Shown here one piece after another: positions 42,763 through 51,247 of a stretch of DNA of 64,000 bases. The stretch's first letter is position 1, and each line of letters begins with the position of its first letter. The translations under genes and the position numbers were made by a program. This DNA comes from Lactiplantibacillus modestisalitolerans (GTDB lineage: Bacteria > Bacillota > Bacilli > Lactobacillales > Lactobacillaceae), in the NCBI RefSeq assembly GCF_005405425.1, contig NZ_BJEA01000008.1, positions 1 through 64,000 of the forward strand, in the 5' to 3' direction. The notes under the pieces were generated by a model. The model was not told where the DNA came from. It worked only from the letters and a program-made list of their open reading frames with translations, and did not search any database.

Positions 42763-43646
42763 GGCTCGTGAGCGGCAAGCCAGGCCGTTAAGCAGGCCCG
42801 ATACGCCTCCGGTTCATCAATAAACGCCATGTGGCGACTATGCGCAAACAGGTGCCACTGGGCGTTGGGCAAGTGGTCCAGCATCGTTTTCGCTACTAGC
42901 GGCGTACATAGGTCGTCGGTCCCACTCGTAATTAACGTTGGCACCTTAATTTCTGCCAACCGGGCGGTATAATCGTAATCTGCCAGCGTTCCCGTCGGGC
43001 AATATTCATTTGGCCCCCACGCCGTTTCGTAAGCTTGACGACCACCCCGTTTCGGGCGCCGCAAAAATTCGGGGCTGGCCGCCGTGACCGGTCCCGACGC
43101 GTGTTGCCACATAAACCGGTCGTTGGCAGCCTGATAAGCGTGACCACTAAAATCACCCGTGCGTTCGGCCGTCGCAATGGCTTGCTGATCCGCCGGCGCC
43201 ATTAATTTGATTAAGCGGTGTTGCTCTTGCGCCCACAACTTAGCCGAAGACAACGTACTTGCTAAAATCAAGCTTTGAATCCCAGCTGGGCGCTGATCAC
43301 ACAGGCTCATAATAGCTAACATGCCACCCCACGACTGCCCGAGCAGGTGCACCCGGTCTAAGTGCAACGCCGTCCTTAAATTGGCCAACTCCGCTAACCA
43401 GGTTTGCGCCTGGTAGACCGTTTGCTCCGTTGGTAACGACGATTGACCGCACCCCAACTGATCATAGGTCACCACCGGCCGGCCCGTCGCGGCGGCCAGC
43501 GCGTCAAACGCTTCAAAATAGTTATGGGTCGACCCCGGCCCACCGTGTAGCAGTAACAACGGCGTTAAAGCTGACTGTCGCGAACCCGCAATCCGGTAAT
43601 AAGTTTGATACGGTCCAAACGCAACCGTGCCCGTTTCAATTTCCAT
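42756..43646 (-). CDS. pepI: Proline iminopeptidase (peptidase S33)
   Basis: Releases N-terminal proline from peptides in the cytosol. 296 residues, alpha/beta fold: oxyanion motif HGGPG at 34-38, nucleophile Ser105 in GQSWGGM, Asp in SGTDDLCTP and His in SRHMAF. I chose the ATG at 43646 with AAAGGGGTG upstream. Stand-alone gene; the last codons run into a palindrome with a Noc-type site. Confidence 0.9.
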   Translation of the reverse strand: MEIETGTVAFGPYQTYYRIAGSRQSALTPLLLLHGGPGSTHNYFEAFDALAAATGRPVVTYDQLGCGQSSLPTEQTVYQAQTWLAELANLRTALHLDRVHLLGQSWGGMLAIMSLCDQRPAGIQSLILASTLSSAKLWAQEQHRLIKLMAPADQQAIATAERTGDFSGHAYQAANDRFMWQHASGPVTAASPEFLRRPKRGGRQAYETAWGPNEYCPTGTLADYDYTARLAEIKVPTLITSGTDDLCTPLVAKTMLDHLPNAQWHLFAHSRHMAFIDEPEAYRACLTAWLAAHEPA

Positions 43647-43707
43647 TGCGAACACCCCTTTGCAAAGTTTCTTAATTAACGCTTATTATTGTACGCCAGA
43701 TGCCAAT

Positions 43708-43743
43708 TTAGCGCTTTGGATTTTAAACCGAAAAAGCGCTATC
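43708..43743. repeat. Hairpin in the pepI upstream region
   Basis: Arms TAGCGCTTT and AAAGCGCTA separated by 15-16 nt, in the divergent region between pepI and the 51-aa gene. Could be an operator pair; no regulator identified. Confidence 0.4.
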
Positions 43744-43899
43744 AATTAAGTTTTACCCGGTTATTGATTAATAATCGAACGTTTTAAGGCTAAAGTGGTG
43801 AAAATAAGAAAGTTTTAACCATTCTCTAATAGAACCCAAATGACACCTGCGCGTCAGGCGCTATACTAAAGGCGTTAAGTAATCAGAAAAGGGTGAATA

Positions 43900-44055
43900 A
43901 TGATGGTATTGAGTATTATTACTGTATTAGGAATGGGATTAATTGCGGCAACGGGTGTCCACTTTGTCAATGGCGCTAAGGCCATGCAAGCTGGCACTAA
44001 GGACCATCATTACGGTCAAATGCCGGCTAACTTACACCAAATCGATTTTCTCTAA
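43900..44055 (+). CDS. Small membrane protein (51 aa)
   Basis: A 51-codon gene beginning MMVLSIITVLGMGLIAATGV, one hydrophobic helix, followed by a soluble tail containing a His pair (KDHHYG). An AAGGGTG ribosome site precedes the tandem ATGs. TATACT at 43862-43867 with ATGACA 16 nt upstream is a promoter candidate, and a clean terminator follows. Its own transcription unit with full signals supports reality. Family not recognised. Confidence 0.65.
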   Translation: MMVLSIITVLGMGLIAATGVHFVNGAKAMQAGTKDHHYGQMPANLHQIDFL

Positions 44056-44086
44056 ATCGTTCGGCCCAATTTAAACATCTCAAGCC

Positions 44087-44117
44087 AAGACCAATTCAAC
44101 TGAATTGGTCTTTTTTG
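44087..44117 (+). terminator. Terminator of the 51-aa gene
   Basis: Stem AAGACCAATTCA with GAATTGGTCTT then TTTTG. Confidence 0.85.
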
Positions 44118-44251
44118 ATTGGTATTGAAGCTAACATAATCATGTTAGGTTGTTGGTTAATTTTGATAGGCGTATGATTATAGTTTGAGATTAATTCTGT
44201 TCTGGCAAGTCACCTTTGACGAGCGACCGTTCAGATAGGGAGTGACTTTTT

Positions 44252-45583
44252 ATTAACGATTTATTTGAAAAGGCCCCCATTCCGAAAGCTTACATGCAAC
44301 TCGCACTACCAGTTGTCCTTGGAATGGTTGCCAGTATGATCTACAACTTAGCGGACACCTTCTTTGTCGCCCAGACCGGCAACGCCGACCTGGTGGCCGG
44401 AATTGCACTCGGCAGTCCGCTCTTTTCCTTCATGCTTGCGGTTGGGGATATTTTCGGCCTCGGTGGGAGTGCCGTCATTTCCCGGGCCCTTGGCAAGCAT
44501 GATTACAAACTGAGTGCCCGCGTTAGTAGCTTTTGTTTTTACATTGCAATTGCGCTGAGCCTCATTTTAACCGCCTTGATGTTAGTTTTTGAGGATCCAA
44601 TCCTCGGCCTACTCGGGACCACCGCAGCGACTAAGCCGTACATCGCCGACTTTTACCGCGTCCTCGTGCTGGGTTCGACGTTCATTATCGTTTCACTAGT
44701 TCCCGGCAACATTATTCGGACCGAGGGGCTCGCCAAATTGTCCATGATTGCGACGATCAGCGGAACGGTCCTGACGATTATTTTGGACCCCTTATTCCTC
44801 TTCGTCTTCGGCTGGGGCGCTTCCGGCGTGGCCTTCGCCAACGTGCTCGGCTACGCGGTTAACACCGGGCTCCTCGTCTGGTTCATGCGGAGCACCAAGC
44901 GACTCTCACTAGCACCGAAGCTGGCCCACGTGTCCGCTCCTGCCTTCCGCGCCGTTGTAGCCGTCGGGATTCCGGCATCCCTGACTAACTTGACCCAGAG
45001 TGTCGGCATGATGATTTTAAATAGTTACCTGGCCGCTTACGGTGCGCAAGCTGTCGCGGCGATGGGTATCGTGCAAAAGGTCTACATGGTCGTGATGATG
45101 GTGATGGTCGGGTTTGCCTTTGGCGCGCAGCCTTTGATTGGCTACACGTTCGGGGCCAAAAGCTGGGCGCGCTTACGCGCAACGCTGCGCTACGACCTTA
45201 AAATTGAGGGCGGCTACGCCCTGATTTGTGCCGTGCTTTTGATTATTTTCGCGCCGCAATTAATTCGTTTGTTTATGACGCAACCAGCCATCGTTTCGAT
45301 GGGAACGGTGATGTTACGGGCAATGCTAATTACGACGCCGCTAGTCGGTTTTATTCTGGTCTTTACGACCGTCTTTCAATCGATTGGGGCTGGCACCAGC
45401 GCCTTAATCATGGCGTTGTCCCGGCAAGCGGTTTTACTCGGCTTAGCCATTGTCATTTTGGCCCACTTTTTCGGTTTAACCGGGATTATTTGGGCCCAAC
45501 CAGTGGCGGACGTTTTAACCTGCTTAATTGGCTGGGGCTTATTCCACCGGGCCTTTAAGGGCATCTTGCCCGCCCGCGGTTAA
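44252..45583 (+). CDS. MATE-family multidrug exporter, apparently starting at ATT
   Basis: A 12-helix sodium- or proton-coupled exporter, about 443 residues. MQLALPVVLGMVASMIYNLADTFFVAQTGN is the family's helix 1. Homologues normally begin with a short NDLFEKAPIPKAY-like head, and exactly that sequence is encoded upstream of the first ATG (44294). It begins at an ATT codon with AGGGAGTG placed 7-9 nt before it; the only codons between it and an in-frame TGA are CTT and TTT. I therefore take ATT (44252) as the start, a rare initiation codon. The alternative ATG at 44294 has no ribosome site and would truncate the head. Monocistronic. Confidence 0.8.
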   Translation: MNDLFEKAPIPKAYMQLALPVVLGMVASMIYNLADTFFVAQTGNADLVAGIALGSPLFSFMLAVGDIFGLGGSAVISRALGKHDYKLSARVSSFCFYIAIALSLILTALMLVFEDPILGLLGTTAATKPYIADFYRVLVLGSTFIIVSLVPGNIIRTEGLAKLSMIATISGTVLTIILDPLFLFVFGWGASGVAFANVLGYAVNTGLLVWFMRSTKRLSLAPKLAHVSAPAFRAVVAVGIPASLTNLTQSVGMMILNSYLAAYGAQAVAAMGIVQKVYMVVMMVMVGFAFGAQPLIGYTFGAKSWARLRATLRYDLKIEGGYALICAVLLIIFAPQLIRLFMTQPAIVSMGTVMLRAMLITTPLVGFILVFTTVFQSIGAGTSALIMALSRQAVLLGLAIVILAHFFGLTGIIWAQPVADVLTCLIGWGLFHRAFKGILPARG

Positions 45584-45597
45584 TTGTTTTTTAGCAC

Positions 45598-45645
45598 TAT
45601 AAAAGGGACGTTACCATTTTTACGTGGTAGCGCCCCTTTTTAATA
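45598..45645 (+). terminator. Terminator of the MATE gene
   Basis: Stem AAAAGGGACGTTACCA with TGGTAGCGCCCCTTTTT, one mismatch. Confidence 0.85.
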
Positions 45646-45686
45646 TTCAATAACTCTTTAGCTCGCTGATGACGACTAATGAAGAT

Positions 45687-45702
45687 TGTTTCACGTGAAA
45701 CA
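45687..45702. other. parS site 2
   Basis: TGTTTCACGTGAAACA, exact consensus, intergenic between the MATE gene and the membrane-protein gene. Confidence 0.93.
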
Positions 45703-45720
45703 ATTCCTCCATTCCTTTGA

Positions 45721-46149
45721 TTAGTCATCATCACCCTGTCGGAAATGGTTCCCATACATACGAATCGCTAGCCAAACCAGCGCAATCACTAGCCCGAGTC
45801 CCAGCGCTAACCATACGTGGCGGACGACGGACTGGTTTTGAATCAGTAAGTACCACAGCAACGTACAAACGAGCCACGCAAAAACACCCTGCCAGATCAA
45901 CTTCCGGACTGAGAAGCGTGGTTTATCCGCGACGGGCTCGCTAACGTTTAACCCTAAAATGGTTACGGTCAAACTCCCAATCAATAAGGCGACTACCGCA
46001 ACGTTTTGCCAACTTAACACGGCTAAGCCGCGACCGTGAAACGCCTGCCAGCCAATCACGCCTACTAAGAACAAGTTCTCAACTACAAACCCAATCCGGA
46101 TATTTTTTAAATTCCGTACTTTCAACCGTTCATCCGTAACTTTTTTCAT
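45721..46149 (-). CDS. Four-helix membrane protein paired with an Xre regulator
   Basis: 142 residues, four predicted membrane helices, starting MKKVTDERLKVRNLKNIRIGF. Proteins of this type usually sit directly after a small Xre-type repressor, as here (ATGA overlap with the upstream gene), and are of unknown function. AAAGGAGGAG precedes the ATG at 46149. A sensor or anti-repressor role is conceivable but not shown. Confidence 0.7.
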   Translation of the reverse strand: MKKVTDERLKVRNLKNIRIGFVVENLFLVGVIGWQAFHGRGLAVLSWQNVAVVALLIGSLTVTILGLNVSEPVADKPRFSVRKLIWQGVFAWLVCTLLWYLLIQNQSVVRHVWLALGLGLVIALVWLAIRMYGNHFRQGDDD

Positions 46150-46352
46150 GCTCGCTCCTCCTTTGGTACCCAAAACACCGTATCCAAGGTGCTGTGTAAT
46201 TCATCGCATAATCCCAAGCACAAGCGCAATGAGGGATTATACGCCCCCTTCTCAATTAAGCTTAGCGTTTGCCGGGTAATGCCGACCCGCGCGGCGACTT
46301 CTCGCTGCGTTAGCCCCTGCGCTTGTCGTAACGCGCGCACGCGATTAACCAT
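46146..46352 (-). CDS. Xre-family transcriptional regulator
   Basis: 68 residues, a single helix-turn-helix domain (about 2-57) with the recognition region GLTQREVAARVGITRQTLSLIEKG and the short-form ending typical of YozG-like regulators. AAAGGAGGGG precedes the ATG. Likely autoregulated: upstream (46370-46400) two near-identical blocks TGTAATTTATA and TGTAAATTATA lie over the promoter. Confidence 0.88.
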   Translation of the reverse strand: MVNRVRALRQAQGLTQREVAARVGITRQTLSLIEKGAYNPSLRLCLGLCDELHSTLDTVFWVPKEERA

Positions 46353-46464
46353 TCAACCCCTCCTTTGATGTAATTTATATTTTCCATGTAAATTATACCT
46401 TCCGTTCAGTCAATATACAATAAAATGGGTGCGGTTTGGCGCACTTTTTCAAAAAGGTACTAAA

Positions 46465-46497
46465 AAACTCGCCTTCCACCTAGAAAGCGAGTTTTAG
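46465..46497 (-). terminator. Terminator of the EamA exporter gene
   Basis: Arms AAAACTCGC and GCGAGTTTT around a loop of about 13 nt, immediately after the stop. Confidence 0.75.
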
Positions 46498-47388
46498 TTA
46501 CGCGTGTTGCCGCGGTTTCCGCATATTCAAAACGTTTGGTAAAATCACCGCACCAATAATCACGGCGACCCCCAGGATTTGCGACCAGCTAACCGTTTCG
46601 CCTAGGAGCGCGAACGCGACCACGATCGACGCCGGCAATTCCAGCGACGATAAAATCGGGCCGATACCTAAATCCAAGTACGGCATAAAGATGGAGTAAA
46701 CCACTAACGGGAAGACCATCGAGAACAGCGCAATCAAAACACCCCACTTAACCGTTGCGACGGTCGTTGGTGAATGTAACGTTTGCGGGGCCCAAACGAT
46801 GGCAATTAAAATAAACGCACCCAGGCAAAGTAACCAGGTCTTGGACAGCGGGTCGAGGTTATTACCGAGGCTAGCCGTAAATTGCATCGTGCAGGCGTAA
46901 GCGCAAGCCGCCAGAAAACTGAACAGAATCCCGAGCGGTGACAAGGCCTGCTCAATCGGAAACAGCCCCGCCGCTAGGACGGTCCCGGCCAGCACTAAAA
47001 TGATGCTAACGACTTGCAGTCGTGACGGCCGGCGACGATGAATAATGGCGCCCAACAACGTCGACAACCAGACCGCCTGCATCAGCATCACGGCGGCGAC
47101 CGCGACCGGTACCAGTTTCAACGCCTGAATATAGAAGGTGTTGGTAAAGCCCGACGCGGTCCCGGCCGCAATGACCAGTCCAATCTGTTTCCAATTGGTC
47201 CCCTGCTTGCTGAGCCACTGACGCCGGCCGATTTGAATGATACCTAAAATAATCACCGCACTTAAAAATGACCAGAACAGCAGCGGTCCGTTTACAACGC
47301 CCTCATGACGGGCAATCTTAAAGAGGGACGCTGGAACGCCAAAACTAATTGCGCCCAGGCCCACAAAAATTGGTGCTATCTTTTTCAA
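46498..47388 (-). CDS. EamA/DMT-family transporter
   Basis: A 296-residue membrane protein with ten helices in two EamA repeats (about 5-140 and 150-285), of the drug/metabolite transporter superfamily. Members export amino acids, nucleotides or drugs; the substrate is not predictable. It follows a short intergenic gap after arsC on the same strand, possibly co-regulated but with its own terminator. Confidence 0.82.
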   Translation of the reverse strand: MKKIAPIFVGLGAISFGVPASLFKIARHEGVVNGPLLFWSFLSAVIILGIIQIGRRQWLSKQGTNWKQIGLVIAAGTASGFTNTFYIQALKLVPVAVAAVMLMQAVWLSTLLGAIIHRRRPSRLQVVSIILVLAGTVLAAGLFPIEQALSPLGILFSFLAACAYACTMQFTASLGNNLDPLSKTWLLCLGAFILIAIVWAPQTLHSPTTVATVKWGVLIALFSMVFPLVVYSIFMPYLDLGIGPILSSLELPASIVVAFALLGETVSWSQILGVAVIIGAVILPNVLNMRKPRQHA

Positions 47389-47448
47389 CCTAAATCATCC
47401 TTTTTGAATTCTAACCCAATAGTTATGGTACCGCTACCGCACCAGAAT

Positions 47449-47877
47449 TCAAAGGGTGTCCGCGCCGTTTAACGTTATGGCCAGCGCTTCGATCCGCTGC
47501 TGCAAGTCGTCACGCACCGCGCGAAAAGCAGCTAACCGTTCGGTCGACGTGCCCGTCGCCTGCGCCGGGTCCGGCAACGGCCAGTGGAGCTGACGAACGC
47601 CCGCCGGCAAGCGCGGACAACGGTCGCGCGCATTCCCGCACAACGTGACGACCACGGCACACTGCCGCAAATAATCCGGGTCGATCAACTTCGAGGTTTG
47701 CCCCGTAATCGGGGCCTGCGCTTCGGCCATCACCTGAACGGCTAACGGGTTAACCCCGTGGACCTCCACCCCGGCACTTGCGACCTGCCAATCTGGGCCT
47801 AGGATGCGTTTGGCGAACCCTTCCGCCATTTGGCTCCGGCACGAATTTCCCGTACATAAAAAATAAATGCGTCGCAT
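47449..47877 (-). CDS. arsC: Arsenate reductase, thioredoxin-coupled (ArsC, LMW-PTP fold)
   Basis: 142 residues. The phosphatase-like loop C8-TGNSC-R14 and the redox cysteines Cys80 and Cys87 in TLCGNARDRCP correspond, with a constant offset of two, to Cys10, Cys15, Cys82 and Cys89 of the staphylococcal enzyme, so all redox residues are present. ATG at 47877 chosen because GGGAGG lies 6 nt upstream; the ATG at 47883 touches that site. It is translationally coupled to the TetM-like GTPase gene, whose TAG stop lies inside this ribosome site. No arsB or arsR is nearby. Confidence 0.9.
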   Translation of the reverse strand: MRRIYFLCTGNSCRSQMAEGFAKRILGPDWQVASAGVEVHGVNPLAVQVMAEAQAPITGQTSKLIDPDYLRQCAVVVTLCGNARDRCPRLPAGVRQLHWPLPDPAQATGTSTERLAAFRAVRDDLQQRIEALAITLNGADTL

Positions 47878-47888
47878 TGTCATCCTCC

Positions 47889-49871
47889 CTAACTCAAATA
47901 CGGGACGTGGGCCATCGCGGGCACCTGATCCCAGGCCACCGGGTAACCGGCACCGTGTGCGCAGAACACCGAATCCGGCGTGTTTTCCAGGTCGGCGACC
48001 GGCTGATAGTCCTGCGCCGCTACTACCGCTTCCGTATCGTGGCACGGCCGGTAGCCCGCCACGAGGCACTCTAGTTGCCCCTGACCATGGGTGTACGCCC
48101 GGACGGCCTGCGAATAATCCTGCATCGCCGCAACTGGCGCCGTCCCGGTGATCAACGTCAGCGGTTGCCCGTCAGTCGTGACACTGTTACTCGGGACCGG
48201 TGCGTCAAATTCACCGTGCATGCGTTGAATATCCGTCATGGCGCGCCCAACTTGATCTTGACCGACCTCTAGTCGGAACTGGTACCACGGCTCCAGTAAC
48301 TCGCAAGCGCCCTGCTTACGTAACATCATCAGTCCTTGGCGCAACGCCCGCCAAGTCGCTTCTCTGAAGTCGCCGCCAACTGAATGGACGATGCTGGCGC
48401 GCCCACTAACGAGCGTCACCTTAACGTCCGTGAGCGGGGCCCCCACGAGGACGCCCAACTGGGTCTTGGCCTTTAAATTCGACAGGACCTGGTGCTGCCA
48501 GTTTTTACCGAGCACCTCTAACGAACAGTCGGCGTCGAATTGCAACCCACTGCCGCGCGGCGCCGGTTCAAGTAATAGGTGGACTTCCGCGTAATGCCGC
48601 AGCGGTTCAAAATGGCCGACGCCTTCCACCGCTTTGTTAATCGTTTCTTGGTAAAGAATACTGCCAGCACTAAACGCAACCGTCAAGTCAAATCGATCCT
48701 GCAACCGTTGCGTCAGCACTTCTAGCTGAATCGTGCCCATGACTTGGACCCGAATTTCCTGCAGTTGTTGCGACCAGGTCACGTGCAGCTGGGGGTCTTC
48801 GTCTTCTAATTGTCTTAGCGCGGCTAAGCACGTGTGTAAGTCAGCGTTTTTAGGCGTCACCGCGTAGGTCAAGACCGGCTGCAAGCTCGGTTGACTAGCG
48901 TCGATGGTTGCGCCCCAGCCTTGACCGGGATAGGTTCCCGTTAAGCCGGGAATTACGCAGATTTCGCCCGCCGTAACGTGGGGACGAATAGTGTACTTAG
49001 TCCCGTTATACTGGCGAAGTTGGTTGATTTTTTGATCGTCTAAAACGACCGCTTTAGGTTCGAGGGCACCCCCCGTCAGTCGTAGCCAGGTCAACCGCTC
49101 GCCCTGGTCATCGTGAGTGATTTTAAAAACTCGCGCGCCAAAATCGTGCGCGGGCTGGGTGGGTTGCGTCCAGCGGTTTAGTCCCGCCATCAGCGCGTCC
49201 ACGCCCGTTAATTTCAGCGCGGAGCCAAAGTAACACGGAAAGACTAGTCGCCGTTGGATCAAGTCCTGCACGGTAGCGTCGGTCAGTTCCCCACTTTCAA
49301 GGTAGTCGGTCAACACGGCTTCGTCTTGCGACGCGATATCATCAAGCGCCGCCGCGGGTAAGTCCCCACTAGCATCAGTAGCTTGGTTGGTCCCAGTAAC
49401 CGCGTTAAAAGCAATGCAGCCCGGTGCCAGTGCGCTTTGAAGCTGTTCCGATAATTTTTGACCATTCGTTCCAGTTGCGTCTAATTTATTAACGTAGATA
49501 AAGGTCGGCACCTGGTAGCGTTGGAGCAAGCGCCACAGCGTTCGGGTGTAACCTTGAATGCCATCGGTGGCCGCGACAACTAAAACCGCGTAGTCAAGGA
49601 CGCTCAAAACTTGTTCAGTTTGAGTCGCAAAGTCCACGTGACCCGGAGTATCTAGTAAGTTCAATTCTAAATCATCATAGGTTAAATTAGCTTGGTGCGA
49701 AAAAATCGTGATGCCGCGTTGCTTTTCCAGGTCATCCGGGTCTAAAAAAGCGTCCCCGTTATCGACCCGGCCAAGTTGTCGCACCGCCCCGGCCTTATAC
49801 AGCAGGGCTTCGGTCAGTGTTGTTTTGCCAGCATCCACGTGGGCGATGACGCCCGCTACAAGTTGTTTCAT
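47889..49871 (-). CDS. TetM/TetO-like translational GTPase
   Basis: A 660-residue GTPase homologous to elongation factor G and to tetracycline ribosomal-protection proteins. G1 AHVDAGKTT at 10-18, G2 RGITI at 52-56, G3 DTPGH at 74-78, G4 NKLD near 128; domains II-V follow, with the C-terminal tail extended and divergent from TetM. It resembles the chromosomal TetM-like proteins of lactobacilli whose link to tetracycline resistance is unproven. Co-transcribed with arsC. There is no sign of a mobile element around it, which argues against recent resistance-gene acquisition. Confidence 0.8.
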   Translation of the reverse strand: MKQLVAGVIAHVDAGKTTLTEALLYKAGAVRQLGRVDNGDAFLDPDDLEKQRGITIFSHQANLTYDDLELNLLDTPGHVDFATQTEQVLSVLDYAVLVVAATDGIQGYTRTLWRLLQRYQVPTFIYVNKLDATGTNGQKLSEQLQSALAPGCIAFNAVTGTNQATDASGDLPAAALDDIASQDEAVLTDYLESGELTDATVQDLIQRRLVFPCYFGSALKLTGVDALMAGLNRWTQPTQPAHDFGARVFKITHDDQGERLTWLRLTGGALEPKAVVLDDQKINQLRQYNGTKYTIRPHVTAGEICVIPGLTGTYPGQGWGATIDASQPSLQPVLTYAVTPKNADLHTCLAALRQLEDEDPQLHVTWSQQLQEIRVQVMGTIQLEVLTQRLQDRFDLTVAFSAGSILYQETINKAVEGVGHFEPLRHYAEVHLLLEPAPRGSGLQFDADCSLEVLGKNWQHQVLSNLKAKTQLGVLVGAPLTDVKVTLVSGRASIVHSVGGDFREATWRALRQGLMMLRKQGACELLEPWYQFRLEVGQDQVGRAMTDIQRMHGEFDAPVPSNSVTTDGQPLTLITGTAPVAAMQDYSQAVRAYTHGQGQLECLVAGYRPCHDTEAVVAAQDYQPVADLENTPDSVFCAHGAGYPVAWDQVPAMAHVPYLS

Positions 49872-50318
49872 CAGTTGAATCCCTCAAATCTCTTCAATCA
49901 CAGCAGTTAAGCCCCGCGGGGCCGTTACTTGTAGTATACCGGTTATCCGGTAAATGTGACACTGAAAACTTCGCTGGTAAGCGCCCGAACATTATTTACC
50001 AATCAGTCAACAATAGTAATTAAGCCCGCTCAAGCCACTTTTAACCTCTGGTCCCGCCAACTCATCGGGCCAGTCACCGCAAGCAGTTCTCCGCTGCAAA
50101 AAAAAGGTGGACCGTAAAAACGGGCCACTTTCGCTAATTAATGGGTCTATGATATTTGGTGTTGATATGCTAAGAAGGTTGCCAATTGAATTTTCAAGCA
50201 GTTCGTTATGATTAGCGAAATAGCAAGCAAGATTACATTATATTTAGTAACCATTCTGCAGGATGATCTGCATTAATTGTGACTTATCAGAGTCACCCGT
50301 GAAACCCAATATAAAAAC
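49872..50318. other. Gene-free stretch with one terminator
   Basis: About 450 bp between the TetM-like gene and repeat copy E. It contains the minus-strand hairpin at 50098-50136 and otherwise no gene, RNA or motif that I can support. Confidence 0.5.
50098..50136 (-). terminator. Minus-strand terminator downstream of azoreductase and repeat E
   Basis: Stem AAAGTGGCCCGT with ACGGTCCACCTTT followed by TTTTT on the minus strand, 390 bp after the azoreductase stop, so repeat E would be transcribed. Confidence 0.7.
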
Positions 50319-50524
50319 CAGTCTAGCCAGTAGCGGGTGTAACCATGGCTCAACTGCGAAATTATTCTTAGCTGGAAGTGTCGTTCTTCCGGCTTAGAAT
50401 AAGGCTCGAATTTGAGATTGCTCAGTGATTTTTCTGAGTGAGCTCAAATCGATGCCCGCAGTGTTCCAGCCACCCGGTTACACCCGCTGCTGGCGGCAAT
50501 TTCAACACCAATTGGTACAGAACC
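50319..50524 (-). repeat. Dispersed palindromic element, copy E
   Basis: Full minus-strand copy. Its left end (GGTTCTGTACCAATTGGTG) begins 2-3 bp after the azoreductase stop codon and is co-oriented with that gene. Second hairpin stem GGAAG/CTTCC as in copy C. Confidence 0.85.
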
Positions 50525-50526
50525 AA

Positions 50527-51174
50527 TTAATCTTGATAAAACTGTTCAAACGCGGGCCCTAGCTCTGCTAAACCTTGTTGAAGCGCCGCCTGCGGGTCCA
50601 CTCCCTGGGTTTGAGTGCCTTGAACACGGACAATTTGAAAATCGTCAAAGCCCATAATGGTCTTAAAGAGCTTTTCCAAGTATAACCGCGAAAACTCCAT
50701 TGGCGTGTAGCGGTCGTCCCGGGTATAAATCGAACCACTCGATTGCAATAGTAGGACCCGTCGATTATCAGTCATCAGGCCAACCGAGCCACTTTCGGTA
50801 TAGCGGAAAGTTTCGCGAGCTACTAAAATGTTGTCCATGTAATCCTTCATTTGTGACGTGATGTTAAAATTCAACATCGGCGTCACGATAACGATCCGTT
50901 GATGGGCTTTGAATTGATCTAACAACTGCCGGTTAATTTGCTGCGCGCGGGCCTGCGTTGGCGTCAACGTTACGTGGGCCGCTTGGCGCTGCCACATGCC
51001 CAGTAATTCGTCTTCGGTCAAGCGTGGTAAGGGCGTTGCGGCTAAGTTCAGCACGTCCACCTGGTCTTCCGGAAAGCGGTCCCGGAAGCGTTGTAGAAAG
51101 GCTTTTTGAAGCTGGGCCGAATTGGCCTGCTGATTAGCAAAGTTGGGATGCGCGTTAATAATTAATGTTTTCAT
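50527..51174 (-). CDS. FMN-dependent NAD(P)H oxidoreductase (azoreductase type)
   Basis: A 215-residue flavodoxin-fold enzyme. LIINAHPNFANQQAN starts the fold; TPMLNFNITSQMKDYMDNI (about 98-116) is the AzoR FMN-binding signature. Reduces quinones and azo compounds. Divergent from a WYL-type regulator, with a perfect inverted repeat between them, suggesting that the regulator controls it. Confidence 0.88.
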   Translation of the reverse strand: MKTLIINAHPNFANQQANSAQLQKAFLQRFRDRFPEDQVDVLNLAATPLPRLTEDELLGMWQRQAAHVTLTPTQARAQQINRQLLDQFKAHQRIVIVTPMLNFNITSQMKDYMDNILVARETFRYTESGSVGLMTDNRRVLLLQSSGSIYTRDDRYTPMEFSRLYLEKLFKTIMGFDDFQIVRVQGTQTQGVDPQAALQQGLAELGPAFEQFYQD

Positions 51175-51228
51175 CTTAATGACCTCGTTTTCGTTATCTT
51201 TTCAACATCATTAAGTTTATAATTGAAT

Positions 51229-51247
51229 GGTGCCAACCGCTGGCACC
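51229..51247. promoter_or_regulatory. Inverted-repeat operator between azoreductase and regulator
   Basis: GGTGCCA-ACCGC-TGGCACC, perfect 7-bp arms, just downstream of a plus-strand TATAAT (51216-51221). Likely operator of the adjacent WYL regulator. Confidence 0.6.

Noticed and set aside
47449-48069. Extended 206-codon version of arsC
   Set aside because: The extra N-terminus overlaps the TetM-like gene in another frame; the start at 47877 has the ribosome site and the family-like N-terminus.
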